Shown here piece by piece: positions 1 through 6,916 of a stretch of DNA of 6,944 bases; the first letter of the stretch is position 1; every line of letters starts with the position of its first letter. The DNA is taken from the NCBI GenBank assembly GCA_902782955.1, contig CACZPD010000211.1, positions 1-6,944 on the forward strand. Reading direction: 5' to 3'. The stretch comes from an uncultured Erysipelotrichaceae bacterium (GTDB lineage: Bacteria > Bacillota_I > Bacilli_A > Erysipelotrichales > Erysipelotrichaceae). The position numbers and the translations under genes are program-made. The notes under the pieces were generated by a model. It had not been told where the DNA came from. It saw nothing but the letters and a program-made list of their open reading frames with translations, and searched no databases.

Positions 1-915
1 AAGGCCGTCTTCTACGGAGATGAGCGGATACTTCTTTGTCCAGTCTTCGATCATGTCGATCATTTCTTCGGAAGTCTTGTTGCCCTGTCCGGACTTGGAC
101 AGTTCATACAGACCTGTTTCCGGGTTGTAGAATTCGGAAGCAGCGAGGTCCATTGCGAAGCAGATGTCCTTGCCGAGTTCGAATCCGGCAGCCTTAACAG
201 CCTCAGCGATGAGAGCCAGCGGGCCTTCATTCTTGAGTTCTTCCAGCGGTCCGGAACCGTTAGCCAGTGAAGATGGAGCATATCCGCCTTCATCGCCTAC
301 GCCTGTGTCATAACCATACTTCTTCAGAACTTTCTTCAGAGCGTGGAATGTCTGAGCACCCATGCGAACTGCTTCGTGAACGGATGTTGCGCCTACAGGC
401 ATGATCATGTATTCCTGGCAGTCAACTGTGGAGTCAGCGTGAGAACCGCCATTGAGAACGTTCATCATAGGAACAGGCAGAACCTTTCCGTTTGTACCGC
501 CGATGTACTTGTACAGCGGGAGTCCGCAGGAATCAGCTGCAGCGCGTGCTGCTGCGAGAGAAACTGCCAGTGTTGCGTTTGCGCCGAGGTTGCTCTTGAA
601 CGGTGTGCCGTCGAGGTCGAGCATAGCCTTATCGATAACAGCCTGATCAAATACGTTGAGACCGATAACTTTCGGAGCGATCTTTTCATTAACGTTCGCA
701 ACAGCCTTTAATGTTCCCTTACCATCGAAACGGGCTTTGTCGCCGTCACGTAATTCTAATGCTTCTCTTTCACCTGTGGAAGCGCCGGACGGAACGATTG
801 CACGTCCCCAGGCACCGGACTCTGTGAAGACTTCTGCTTCAACAGTCGGGTTACCACGTGAGTCGATTACTTCGCGAGCTTTTACTTGAGCAATTGGATC
901 TACATAATTAGGCAT
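1..915 (-). CDS. eno: Enolase (phosphopyruvate hydratase), 3' end cut by window edge
   Basis: Cytoplasmic enolase interconverts 2-phosphoglycerate and phosphoenolpyruvate. The window holds codons 1-305 of a protein usually about 430 residues long; the frame is open to the edge. Visible motifs: [12 protein letters not shown] (18-29), the mobile loop PSGASTGE (42-49), NGGSHAD (155-161) with H159, E168 in QEYM, the catalytic-loop GDEGG (207-211) with the general acid/base region Glu209, AMD (254-256) with a Mg ligand Asp256, and VEDG (301-304) with a second Mg ligand Glu302. The catalytic Lys region lies beyond the edge. I chose ATG 915 because AAGGAGG ends 11 bases upstream; an in-frame ATG at 924 sits only 2 bases from it. 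Oddity: compared from memory with E. coli and Bacillus subtilis enolases, the segment between Glu209 and Asp256 is about 10 residues longer. It is the third gene of a pgk-tpiA-eno run. Confidence 0.97.
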   Translation of the reverse strand, partial: MPNYVDPIAQVKAREVIDSRGNPTVEAEVFTESGAWGRAIVPSGASTGEREALELRDGDKARFDGKGTLKAVANVNEKIAPKVIGLNVFDQAVIDKAMLDLDGTPFKSNLGANATLAVSLAAARAAADSCGLPLYKYIGGTNGKVLPVPMMNVLNGGSHADSTVDCQEYMIMPVGATSVHEAVRMGAQTFHALKKVLKKYGYDTGVGDEGGYAPSSLANGSGPLEELKNEGPLALIAEAVKAAGFELGKDICFAMDLAASEFYNPETGLYELSKSGQGNKTSEEMIDMIEDWTKKYPLISVEDGL

Positions 916-926
916 CTTTATCATTT

Positions 927-933
927 CCTCCTT
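927..933 (-). promoter_or_regulatory. Ribosome binding site of eno
   Basis: The minus strand reads AAGGAGG, a near-perfect anti-16S match. It decides between two in-frame ATGs: 11 bases from ATG 915 but only 2 from ATG 924. The same sequence and the same 11-base spacing occur before pgk, which supports 915 as the start. Confidence 0.85.
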
Positions 934-954
934 GATTACCTATAACTATAAGTT

Positions 955-970
955 TATTCCTTGCGGAATA
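955..970 (-). other. Short GNRA-loop hairpin between tpiA and eno
   Basis: Directly after the tpiA stop codon the transcript can form a perfect 6-bp stem (UAUUCC / GGAAUA) closed by a GCAA tetraloop, which belongs to the stable GNRA class. No U-tract follows and the stem is short and mostly A-U, so it is not an intrinsic terminator. A role in mRNA 3'-end protection or processing between the two cistrons is inference only; chance is a real alternative for a stem this short. Confidence 0.4.
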
Positions 971-1723
971 TTATTTTGTAGCGTCGATGATTTCCTTGAA
1001 GGAATCAACTTTCAGGGATGCGCCGCCGATCAATGCACCGTCGATATCCGGGCAAGCCATGTATTCAGCGATATTTGTCGGTTTTACAGATCCGCCGTAC
1101 TGGATGCGTACTGCTTCTGCAGTTGCTTCATCATAGAGAGCTTTGACATTGTCACGTACGCACTTGCAGCAGTCTTCTGCGATTTCCTTGGTTGCGCTCT
1201 TGCCTGTTCCGATAGCCCAGATTGGTTCATACGCGATAACGATCTTTGCGACTTCTTCAGCTGTCAGTCCTGCCAGACTGCCTTCGAGCTGGGATTTGAT
1301 CACATTTGCTGTTTCGCCTGCATCATACTGAGCTTCTGTTTCACCGATACAGAGGATCGGAATAATGTTGTCAGCCAGCAGTCTCTTTGCTTTTGCTGCG
1401 CAAGCTGCGTCTGTTTCAGCATAGTATGTACGTCTTTCACTGTGTCCGATAATGCAGTAAGTAATACCTACTTCTTTCAGCATCGGAACACTGACTTCGC
1501 CTGTGTACGCACCGGAATCCTTTTCGTTGCAGTTTTCAGCAGCGATGAGGAGATTCTTTGCATTCTTGACACATACATCCAGGTCAACATAAGGAGCGCC
1601 GATGCCGTAATCAGCAGCTTCTTCGCCAGTAAGAACTTCTTCGATGCCCTTCATGAATTCAAAGGCTTCAGAAGGAGTTTTATTCATTTTCCAGTTTCCA
1701 AAAATTACAGGTTTTCTTGCCAT
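971..1723 (-). CDS. tpiA: Triosephosphate isomerase
   Basis: A complete 250-residue TIM-barrel enzyme of normal length that interconverts dihydroxyacetone phosphate and glyceraldehyde 3-phosphate in the cytoplasm. The full active site is visible: Asn10 and Lys12 in FGNWKMN (8-14), the electrophile His94 in IGHSERR (92-98), the base Glu166 in AYEPIWAIGTGKSAT (164-178, which includes flexible loop 6), and the phosphate-gripping YGGSVKP (209-215) and LIGGASL (231-237). The ATG lies 6 bases after the pgk stop. Upstream there is only a weak GAG-like stretch, so translation is probably coupled to pgk. The protein has nine cysteines, including a CCKC cluster at 185-188 on a surface helix. That is more than I would expect for a TIM and fits an anaerobic cytoplasm, although the link is inference. 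Confidence 0.98.
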   Translation of the reverse strand: MARKPVIFGNWKMNKTPSEAFEFMKGIEEVLTGEEAADYGIGAPYVDLDVCVKNAKNLLIAAENCNEKDSGAYTGEVSVPMLKEVGITYCIIGHSERRTYYAETDAACAAKAKRLLADNIIPILCIGETEAQYDAGETANVIKSQLEGSLAGLTAEEVAKIVIAYEPIWAIGTGKSATKEIAEDCCKCVRDNVKALYDEATAEAVRIQYGGSVKPTNIAEYMACPDIDGALIGGASLKVDSFKEIIDATK

Positions 1724-1729
1724 GTTTAA

Positions 1730-2908
1730 TTATTTCTCAGGGATAATAGTAATTCCCGGGAGCTCCTTTCCTTCCATAAATTCGAGAGATGCGCCGCCGC
1801 CGGTCGAAATATGACTGAATTTTTCAGCGAAGCCAAGGTTCTTAGCTGCACTTGCGCTGTCGCCGCCACCGATAATTGTTGTAGCACCGTCCAGTTCAGC
1901 GAGTGCTTTGCAGATCTCGATCGTTCCCTTAGCAAATCTCGGATCTTCAAATACACCCATCGGACCGTTCCAGAATACTGTCTTAGCGCCCTCAAGCTGT
2001 TTCTTGAATAATTCAATAGTTTCAGGACCAATATCCAGACCCATGAATCCTTCCGGAATCTCGCCGGCTTTTACGACTTTGATTTCTGTCGGATTTGAGA
2101 AGTCATTTGCTACAACACTGTCTACAGGCAGATACAGTTTGCCTTCGCCCTTAGCGAGGAATTCCTTAGCCAGTTCGATTCTGTCAGCTTCCAGTAAGGA
2201 TGTGCCGATTTCGCCGCCCTGTGCCTTGGAGAATGTATAAGCCATGCCGCCGCCTATGATAACTTTATCAGCGATCTTGAGCAGGTTTTCGATAACTGCG
2301 ATCTTGTCGGAAACCTTTGCACCGCCGAGGATAGCGACCAGAGGTCTTTCCGGATTATTTAATGCTTTACCCAGTACATTGACTTCCTTTTCAACCAGGA
2401 AACCAAGTGCACTCGGCAGATGGGAAGCGATACCTGCTGTGGAAGCGTGTGCTCTGTGAACAGAACCGAAAGCGTCTTCTACAAACAGGTCGCCCAGGCT
2501 TGCCCAGTATGCGCCGAGTTCCGGATCATTCTTGGATTCGCCCTTTTCATAACGTGTGTTCTGCATCAGAACGATAGAGCCGTCTTCCTGTGCCTTAACA
2601 GCAGCTTCGAGCTCTTCGCCTCTTGTTGCGTTTACGAACTTAACAGGTGCACTCTGCAGTTTGGCCAGACAGTCAGCGACGATGGACATATCATTCTTTG
2701 CTTTGTCCTCTTCTGTCTTAACCTTGCCTAAGTGGCTTAAGAGAAGAACTTTTGCGCCATTCTCTGTCAGGTAATTGATTGTTGGTAATGCCGCGCGGAC
2801 ACGGTTGTCATCTGTGATGACTCCATTTTTGTGAGGTACGTTAAAATCAACACGAACGATCACGTGTTTGCCCTTAACGTCCAGGTCCTTTACAGTAACT
2901 TTAGACAT
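1730..2908 (-). CDS. pgk: Phosphoglycerate kinase
   Basis: A complete 392-residue PGK, the family's usual bacterial length, transferring phosphate from 1,3-bisphosphoglycerate to ADP. N-domain substrate motifs: RVDFNVP (19-25), Arg38 region, SHLGK (58-62), the NTRY segment (117-120) and [12 protein letters not shown] (145-156). C-domain nucleotide motifs: LGGAKVSDK (194-202), PVD (261-263), DIGP (292-295), WNGPMGVFE (313-321), GGGDSA (347-352) and STGGGASLE (368-376). Small departures from the most common form are Gln116 where LEN-R-F sequences have Glu, and Lys62-Val-Lys in place of the usual G-R-P after SHLG. ATG 2908 is preceded at 11 bases by AAGGAGG. It is the first gene of its unit, with its own promoter and no gapA upstream. 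Confidence 0.98.
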   Translation of the reverse strand: MSKVTVKDLDVKGKHVIVRVDFNVPHKNGVITDDNRVRAALPTINYLTENGAKVLLLSHLGKVKTEEDKAKNDMSIVADCLAKLQSAPVKFVNATRGEELEAAVKAQEDGSIVLMQNTRYEKGESKNDPELGAYWASLGDLFVEDAFGSVHRAHASTAGIASHLPSALGFLVEKEVNVLGKALNNPERPLVAILGGAKVSDKIAVIENLLKIADKVIIGGGMAYTFSKAQGGEIGTSLLEADRIELAKEFLAKGEGKLYLPVDSVVANDFSNPTEIKVVKAGEIPEGFMGLDIGPETIELFKKQLEGAKTVFWNGPMGVFEDPRFAKGTIEICKALAELDGATTIIGGGDSASAAKNLGFAEKFSHISTGGGASLEFMEGKELPGITIIPEK

Positions 2909-2919
2909 TGAATTATTAT

Positions 2920-2926
2920 CCTCCTT
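2920..2926 (-). promoter_or_regulatory. Ribosome binding site of pgk
   Basis: The minus strand reads AAGGAGG, 11 bases before ATG 2908. Its strength suits a highly expressed glycolytic gene, and it may also serve tpiA through coupling, since tpiA lacks a good site of its own. Confidence 0.85.
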
Positions 2927-2940
2927 GTTTTTCTTTCAAT

Positions 2941-2969
2941 ATTATATCATTCACGTTTTCCGTTGAAAA
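2941..2969 (-). promoter_or_regulatory. SigA-type extended -10 promoter of pgk-tpiA-eno
   Basis: On the minus strand a perfect -10 TATAAT (2946-2941) is preceded by TGA, giving an extended -10 TGATATAAT. At 17-bp spacing lies a weak -35, TTTTCA (2969-2964), matching TTGACA at four of six positions. The predicted transcription start is near 2934, giving a leader of about 25 bases that holds little more than the ribosome site, so no riboswitch or attenuator fits. The -35 sits inside a small dyad, TTTTC-N4-GAAAA (2956-2969). Confidence 0.8.
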
Positions 2970-3069
2970 TGAGATTGTCTGAATTTCACGAAATATCCTC
3001 ACAAATCGCCATGCTTTCATGTCATTTGCAGACCTTTATATCCGGCAGAAGAAATTCATTTTGAGGACG

Positions 3070-3102
3070 AAAAAAGGAGTCATGAATGAATGGCTCCTTT
3101 TT
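3070..3102 (-). terminator. Intrinsic terminator of glgC-glgD-glgA
   Basis: Starting 15 bases after the glgA stop, the transcript folds into AAAAAGGAG / CTCCTTTTT (9 bp). One C-A mismatch follows, then three more pairs and a 6-base loop. It ends in a run of six U (3075-3070). The A-tract on the 5' side makes the structure nearly symmetric, so it could also stop transcription from the other strand, although no plus-strand gene reads into it here. It separates the glycogen and glycolytic units. Confidence 0.88.
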
Positions 3103-3117
3103 GAATTTGAAATCAGA

Positions 3118-4572
3118 TTACTGATCCGGCCAGTTGCAGATCGTGTAGTAGAGCTCTTCGTAAATGCCAGCGCTTGCTTCCCAGGAAACATCCTTGTTCA
3201 TGGCATTCTTGACTAAGCCCTTCCAGCCCGGTTTGTTGTTGTAATACTGCTCTGTAGCCCAGCGCAGTGTATAAACCATGTCATCCGCGTTGACTGCCCA
3301 GAAACTGAAGCCTGTTCCTTCACCGGTGTACTGGTTGAACGGCTGAACAGTATCTTTCAGACCGCCTGTTTCACGGACGAGCGGGAGTGAGCCGTAACGC
3401 ATAGCGTTCATCTGGCCGATTCCGCACGGTTCGTATAAGGAAGGCATCAGGAAGAGGTCGCAGCCCGCATAGATGCGGTGTGCCAGTTCTTCGTTGTATC
3501 CGCAGTAGAATACAGCCTTGCCCTTATATTCGCTTTCCATCCATTTGAATGCATTTTCAGCGTTTGTTTCACCTGTACCGAGTACGACGAACTGTACATC
3601 GAGGCCGAGGATTTCCTGCAGTCTGTCTGTGATCAGATAGATGCCCTTCTGATTTGTCAGTCTGGACACGAGACCGATCATCATGACATCTTCATTCTGT
3701 TCAAGACCGAGTTCTTCCTGCAGGGCCTTCTTGTTGGCCTTCTTGCCGGACTGATAGTTTCTGACAGTATAGTTCTTCGCCAGCAGCGGGTCTGTCTTCG
3801 GATCCCAGGTAACTGTATCGATACCGTTAACGATGCCCCAGAGGTCTTCACGGCGGTAACGCAGGACAGCGTCCATCTTTTCGCCGTATGTTTCTGTCAG
3901 GATCTCGTTTGCGTATGTCGGGGAAACGGTCGTGATCTTGTCCGCGTATACGATACCGGCTTTCATGAAGCTGATGCCGCTGTCGAACTTGATCGAACCA
4001 TTGTCGAAATAGCTGTAGTCGAGACCCAGGCAGCTCGGCATCATGTCAACACCGAAGTTGCCCTGGAATGCGAGGTTATGGATCGTGTATACATGCTTGA
4101 TCTGCTGATAGCGGTAATCATCCGCGTAGCATGCATGTGCCATCAGCGGGATCATACCGGTCTGCCAGTCATTGGAATGAATGATATTCGGCCACCAGTC
4201 GATGAAGTAGATCATGTCCAGAACTGCGCGCTGGAAGAAAGCAAATCTTTCTCCGTCGTCATCATATCCATACAATGAATCTCTCTCAAAATAATACTGG
4301 TGCTCGATAAAGTAATATACTACTCCGTCAACCGTTTTTGTGTAGTATGTAGCCGGCTGATCGATCCAGCCTGAATGAACCTGGATGGTTCCGATTCTTT
4401 CCAGCTGATCATAGAACTTTTCGATTACTTTTTTATACAGAGGAATTACTACACGGACATCATGGCCTCTTTTTGCGAGTGCTTTCGGAAGTGCACCGAC
4501 AACATCCGCCAGACCGCCTGTCTTGATGAACGGCAGCGCTTCGCCTGCTACGAATAATACAGATCTGGACAT
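3118..4572 (-). CDS. glgA: Glycogen synthase (ADP-glucose-dependent, GT5)
   Basis: A complete 484-residue bacterial glycogen synthase that extends alpha-1,4-glucan chains from ADP-glucose, using the donor made by the GlgC/GlgD proteins encoded upstream. The GT5/GT-B layout is clear. The N-terminal domain has the ADP-glucose loop KTGGLADV (17-24), HSNDWQTG (132-139), YTIHNLAFQG (162-171) and VSPTYA (216-221). GIVNGID (246-252) leads into the C-terminal domain with SRLTNQKG (303-310), PSLYEPCGIGQ (377-387, with Glu381) and RETGGLKDTV (400-409). No signal peptide or membrane segment is seen. The start at 4572 follows GAGGAG at a good distance, 20 bases after the glgD stop. It is the last gene of its operon, followed by a terminator. 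Size and motifs separate it from sucrose or UDP-dependent glycosyltransferases. Confidence 0.97.
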   Translation of the reverse strand: MSRSVLFVAGEALPFIKTGGLADVVGALPKALAKRGHDVRVVIPLYKKVIEKFYDQLERIGTIQVHSGWIDQPATYYTKTVDGVVYYFIEHQYYFERDSLYGYDDDGERFAFFQRAVLDMIYFIDWWPNIIHSNDWQTGMIPLMAHACYADDYRYQQIKHVYTIHNLAFQGNFGVDMMPSCLGLDYSYFDNGSIKFDSGISFMKAGIVYADKITTVSPTYANEILTETYGEKMDAVLRYRREDLWGIVNGIDTVTWDPKTDPLLAKNYTVRNYQSGKKANKKALQEELGLEQNEDVMMIGLVSRLTNQKGIYLITDRLQEILGLDVQFVVLGTGETNAENAFKWMESEYKGKAVFYCGYNEELAHRIYAGCDLFLMPSLYEPCGIGQMNAMRYGSLPLVRETGGLKDTVQPFNQYTGEGTGFSFWAVNADDMVYTLRWATEQYYNNKPGWKGLVKNAMNKDVSWEASAGIYEELYYTICNWPDQ

Positions 4573-4592
4573 TGTTATTCTCCTCTATCTAA

Positions 4593-5705
4593 TCAGATGC
4601 GGTCTCTTCTCTCAACGTAAACCGGCTCTTCAGCAGTTCCCTTGAGTTCCTTGACGTGATGGATGATGGCATACTTGTCTACGACGACATGATCCAGTTT
4701 TACCTTATCGCCGATATATGCGCCGGAGAGCAGGATGGAATCCTTGATAACAGCGCCTTTGCCGATCGTGACATTTCTTCCGATCACGCAGTTTTCAACT
4801 GTTCCGTGAATGACGGCACCGTTGGAAACAACAGAACCTGTAACTTTGGAACCGGCCGCATAAGTCGTCGGGTTGGAGTCGTTTGTCTGTGTGTAGATCG
4901 GCCATCCCGGCTTGAACAGTCCGTTCGCAACGTTTCTGTCGCGCAGTTCCATGCTGATCTTGAAGTACTGCTCAAGAGAGTTGATGCATCTTACATAGCC
5001 TCTGACAAGGTAACCCTTGATGAAGAGATCATTGACAGAGTCTTTGAGGATGTCCTTGAACCAGTACAGGGAAGATGTAGCTGCTGCCTTTTCGATCAGT
5101 TCGATGAACAGTTTCTTGGACAGTACATACGCTTCCATGGAAACGGCTTTGGACTTTGTGTTGCCGCGGTTCTTATCGAACGCAGTTACGCGTTTTTCCT
5201 TGTCGAGTGTGAGAACATCACAGCCGAGGAAACTTTCTTTTGCGGCTGTTGTGTTTGTGTACAGTACTGTTACGTCTGCACCGGATTCAATATGTGCATC
5301 CAGCACCTCGCTGTAATCCAGGCTGTACAGGAAGTAACTCGGAGCTACTACAACATACGGATTCTTATCTTCTTCGATATACTGCATGTTCAGCATGTAG
5401 TTTGCGATGTCATGGTTGTATACCGGGGAAGAGAAGCTCTTTTCACCGTAGAGAATGCGGAGTTTGCCGCGCTTGGAGTTGATATTATACTGTGTGCCTG
5501 TACCGAGGTGTTCGATCAGGTTGCGCGGTTTTTCCTTGCAGTATACATGGACATTGTCAATGCCGGAGTTCGTCATGTTGCTGAGAACAAAGTCGATGAC
5601 ACGATAACGTCCCATGAATGACATTGCCGGAACCGGTCTGTAATCATCGAGTCCGCCAACATTCGCTGTGTTATCTTCAAAACTGATAATTCCTAAAGCT
5701 TTCAT
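4593..5705 (-). CDS. glgD: GlgD, non-catalytic partner of ADP-glucose pyrophosphorylase
   Basis: A 370-residue paralogue of GlgC with the same plan: a nucleotidyltransferase-like N-terminal domain, then a left-handed beta-helix of hexapeptide repeats from about residue 283 to 350 (for example GSVVSNGAVIHGTVENCVIG). Shared scaffold includes GRYRVIDFVLSN (32-43). The active site is degraded. The GGRGSRL loop of GlgC is replaced by a stretch around residues 8-19. The SGDHIYKM segment with the catalytic Asp is replaced by PSYFLYSL (122-129), with Tyr124 at the Asp position. The GYWKDVGT motif is also lost (GYVRCINS, 236-243). In Bacillota, GlgD proteins are known to assemble with GlgC and modulate its activity, and that role is inferred here. 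It starts 14 bases after glgC behind an AAGGGG ribosome site. Confidence 0.95.
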   Translation of the reverse strand: MKALGIISFEDNTANVGGLDDYRPVPAMSFMGRYRVIDFVLSNMTNSGIDNVHVYCKEKPRNLIEHLGTGTQYNINSKRGKLRILYGEKSFSSPVYNHDIANYMLNMQYIEEDKNPYVVVAPSYFLYSLDYSEVLDAHIESGADVTVLYTNTTAAKESFLGCDVLTLDKEKRVTAFDKNRGNTKSKAVSMEAYVLSKKLFIELIEKAAATSSLYWFKDILKDSVNDLFIKGYLVRGYVRCINSLEQYFKISMELRDRNVANGLFKPGWPIYTQTNDSNPTTYAAGSKVTGSVVSNGAVIHGTVENCVIGRNVTIGKGAVIKDSILLSGAYIGDKVKLDHVVVDKYAIIHHVKELKGTAEEPVYVERRDRI

Positions 5706-5719
5706 CGTCTTTCCCCTTC

Positions 5720-6853
5720 CTACTCTGTTACCTTTTTGGCAACGAGTTCGATATTCTCGCTGTCAGCCGAACCGACGACCGCATTGGCTCCGATTTCTGT
5801 ATCGTTTGCGACGATGCAGCGTGTAACCTTTGCGCCTTCACCGATCTTGGCACCCGGCATAATGACAGAGTCGATGACCTGTGCACCTTTGCCGATCTGG
5901 CAGTTTGTGCCCAGGACGGAATTCTTGACTGATCCGAGAACGACGCTTCCCTGTGTGATATAGCAGTTGTCGATCTTCGCTTCTTCACCGATATACTGCG
6001 GCAGTGCGTTTACGTTTTCGGTATAGATTCTCCATGTCGGATCTGCGAGGTCCAGCTCGTTGTTGTGTTCGAGCAGATCCATGTTGGATTCCCAAAGGCT
6101 GTCAACAGTTCCTACATCCTTCCAGTAACCCTTGAAGCGGTAAGCAGCGAGTTTCTTCTTATCATTCAGATATGCAGGAATGATATCCTTACCGAAGTCG
6201 TGGGAAGAATCCGGATTCTTGTCGTCAGCTACCAGGTATTTACGCAGTGTCTTGTATGTGAAGATGTAAATACCCATGGATGCCAGATTGCTCTTCGGAT
6301 GTGCCGGTTTTTCTTCGAATTCATAGATGATGTCATTTTCATCACAGTTCATGATTCCGAAACGGGTAGCTTCCTTGAGAGAAACCTGGAGTACTGCGAT
6401 CGTTGCATCAGCTTTCTGTTCCTGATGATATTTCAGCATCTTGTCATAGTTCATCTTATAGATGTGGTCACCGGAAAGGATCAGTACATATTCCGGATTG
6501 ATGCTGTCCAGGAAATCGATATTCTGTGTGATCGCGTCTGCTGTGCCGCGGTATACTTCGAGACCTGTCTTGTCCTTTTCACGCGGTGTCAGCACGTAAA
6601 CTCCGCCATCGTTTGTGTCAAGACCCCAGAACTGATCTTTTGCGACATATGCATTTAACAGAACAGATTCATACTGAGTCAGAACGCCGACTGTGGAAAT
6701 GCCGGAGTTAGCACAGTTGCTGAGTGGGAAGTCGATAATACGGTATTTGCCACCGAAGTGAACAGCCGGCTTAGCGACTTTTTTGGTCAAGTCAAAGAGA
6801 CGGGAACCTCTTCCGCCTGCAAGGATCATGGCCGCCATAGTGTTAGCTCTCAT
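5720..6853 (-). CDS. glgC: Glucose-1-phosphate adenylyltransferase, catalytic subunit
   Basis: A complete 377-residue enzyme making ADP-glucose from glucose 1-phosphate and ATP, the committed step to glycogen. N-terminal Rossmann-like domain: LAGGRGSRL (11-19, pyrophosphate loop), [19 protein letters not shown] (28-46), YRGTADA (101-107), SGDHIYKM (127-134) with catalytic Asp129, RFGIM (164-168), FEEKP (179-183, Lys182 for glucose 1-phosphate), [11 protein letters not shown] (188-198), HDFGKDIIP (218-226) and GYWKDVGT (242-249). A left-handed beta-helix of hexapeptide repeats follows from about 285 to 361. ATG 6853 is preferred over in-frame Met6 and Met9 because AGGAGG lies 8 bases upstream. 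It is the first gene of the operon, behind its own promoter and a cre-like operator. The length and the GlgD neighbour identify the Bacillota-type GlgC. Confidence 0.98.
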   Translation of the reverse strand: MRANTMAAMILAGGRGSRLFDLTKKVAKPAVHFGGKYRIIDFPLSNCANSGISTVGVLTQYESVLLNAYVAKDQFWGLDTNDGGVYVLTPREKDKTGLEVYRGTADAITQNIDFLDSINPEYVLILSGDHIYKMNYDKMLKYHQEQKADATIAVLQVSLKEATRFGIMNCDENDIIYEFEEKPAHPKSNLASMGIYIFTYKTLRKYLVADDKNPDSSHDFGKDIIPAYLNDKKKLAAYRFKGYWKDVGTVDSLWESNMDLLEHNNELDLADPTWRIYTENVNALPQYIGEEAKIDNCYITQGSVVLGSVKNSVLGTNCQIGKGAQVIDSVIMPGAKIGEGAKVTRCIVANDTEIGANAVVGSADSENIELVAKKVTE

Positions 6854-6861
6854 TATAATTG

Positions 6862-6867
6862 CCTCCT
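6862..6867 (-). promoter_or_regulatory. Ribosome binding site of glgC
   Basis: The minus strand reads AGGAGG, 8 bases before ATG 6853. It fixes the start against two further in-frame Met codons at residues 6 and 9, which would be too far away. Confidence 0.85.
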
Positions 6868-6875
6868 GAAATAAA

Positions 6876-6889
6876 TGAATACGCTTTCA
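6876..6889 (-). promoter_or_regulatory. Candidate CcpA catabolite operator (cre) at the glgC start site
   Basis: The minus strand reads TGAAAGCGTATTCA. Against the Bacillota cre consensus TGWAANCGNTNWCA it fails only at position 10 (A for T) and keeps the central CG and both outer arms. It begins on the last base of the -10 and spans about -7 to +7 around the predicted start near 6882, a position where a bound LacI-family protein would block initiation. The match is seen directly; binding by CcpA is inference, and no CcpA gene is in this window. Confidence 0.65.
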
Positions 6890-6916
6890 TTATAACATAG
6901 TGCCTATCGATGTATA
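6889..6916 (-). promoter_or_regulatory. SigA-type extended -10 promoter of glgC-glgD-glgA
   Basis: On the minus strand a perfect -10 TATAAT (6894-6889) is preceded by TGT, giving an extended -10 TGTTATAAT. The -35 is poor: TATACA (6916-6911) at 16-bp spacing matches four of six positions, while a better TTGATA (6920-6915) is 20 bp away, which is too far. An extended -10 tolerates a weak -35. The predicted start near 6882 gives a leader of about 29 bases. This placement makes glgC the first gene of the transcript. Confidence 0.75.

Noticed and set aside
922..924. Alternative eno start at ATG 924
   Set aside because: It is in frame but only 2 bases from the AAGGAGG ribosome site, and would add M-I-K before the usual MPNYVD-like enolase start.
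932..1729. Plus-strand open frame of 265 codons covering all of tpiA
   Set aside because: It mirrors tpiA codon by codon on the other strand, is rich in Cys, Phe and Ser without any recognisable domain, and has no ribosome site. The minus-strand protein has a complete active site.
2909..2940. Riboswitch or attenuator in the pgk leader
   Set aside because: The predicted leader is about 25 bases, too short for any known riboswitch or terminator/antiterminator pair.
3002..3028. Imperfect hairpin CAAAT / ATTTG with an inner CATG-CTTT-CATG stem
   Set aside because: It lies between the glg terminator and the pgk transcript start, so it is probably in neither RNA; two short stems broken by an internal loop are within chance for this composition.
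2941..3060. A cre-like operator at the pgk promoter
   Set aside because: I tested the CG-centred stretches there, including GGAAAACGTGAATG and TGAAAGCATGGCGA. Each has several mismatches to the cre consensus, including essential arm or central bases.
4656..5621. Plus-strand open frame of 321 codons inside glgD
   Set aside because: An antisense shadow of glgD caused by its biased codon use; the translation is Cys/Val/Phe-rich with no motif. The 266-codon plus frame in glgA (3478-4278) and the 197-codon one in glgC (6065-6658) are rejected for the same reason.
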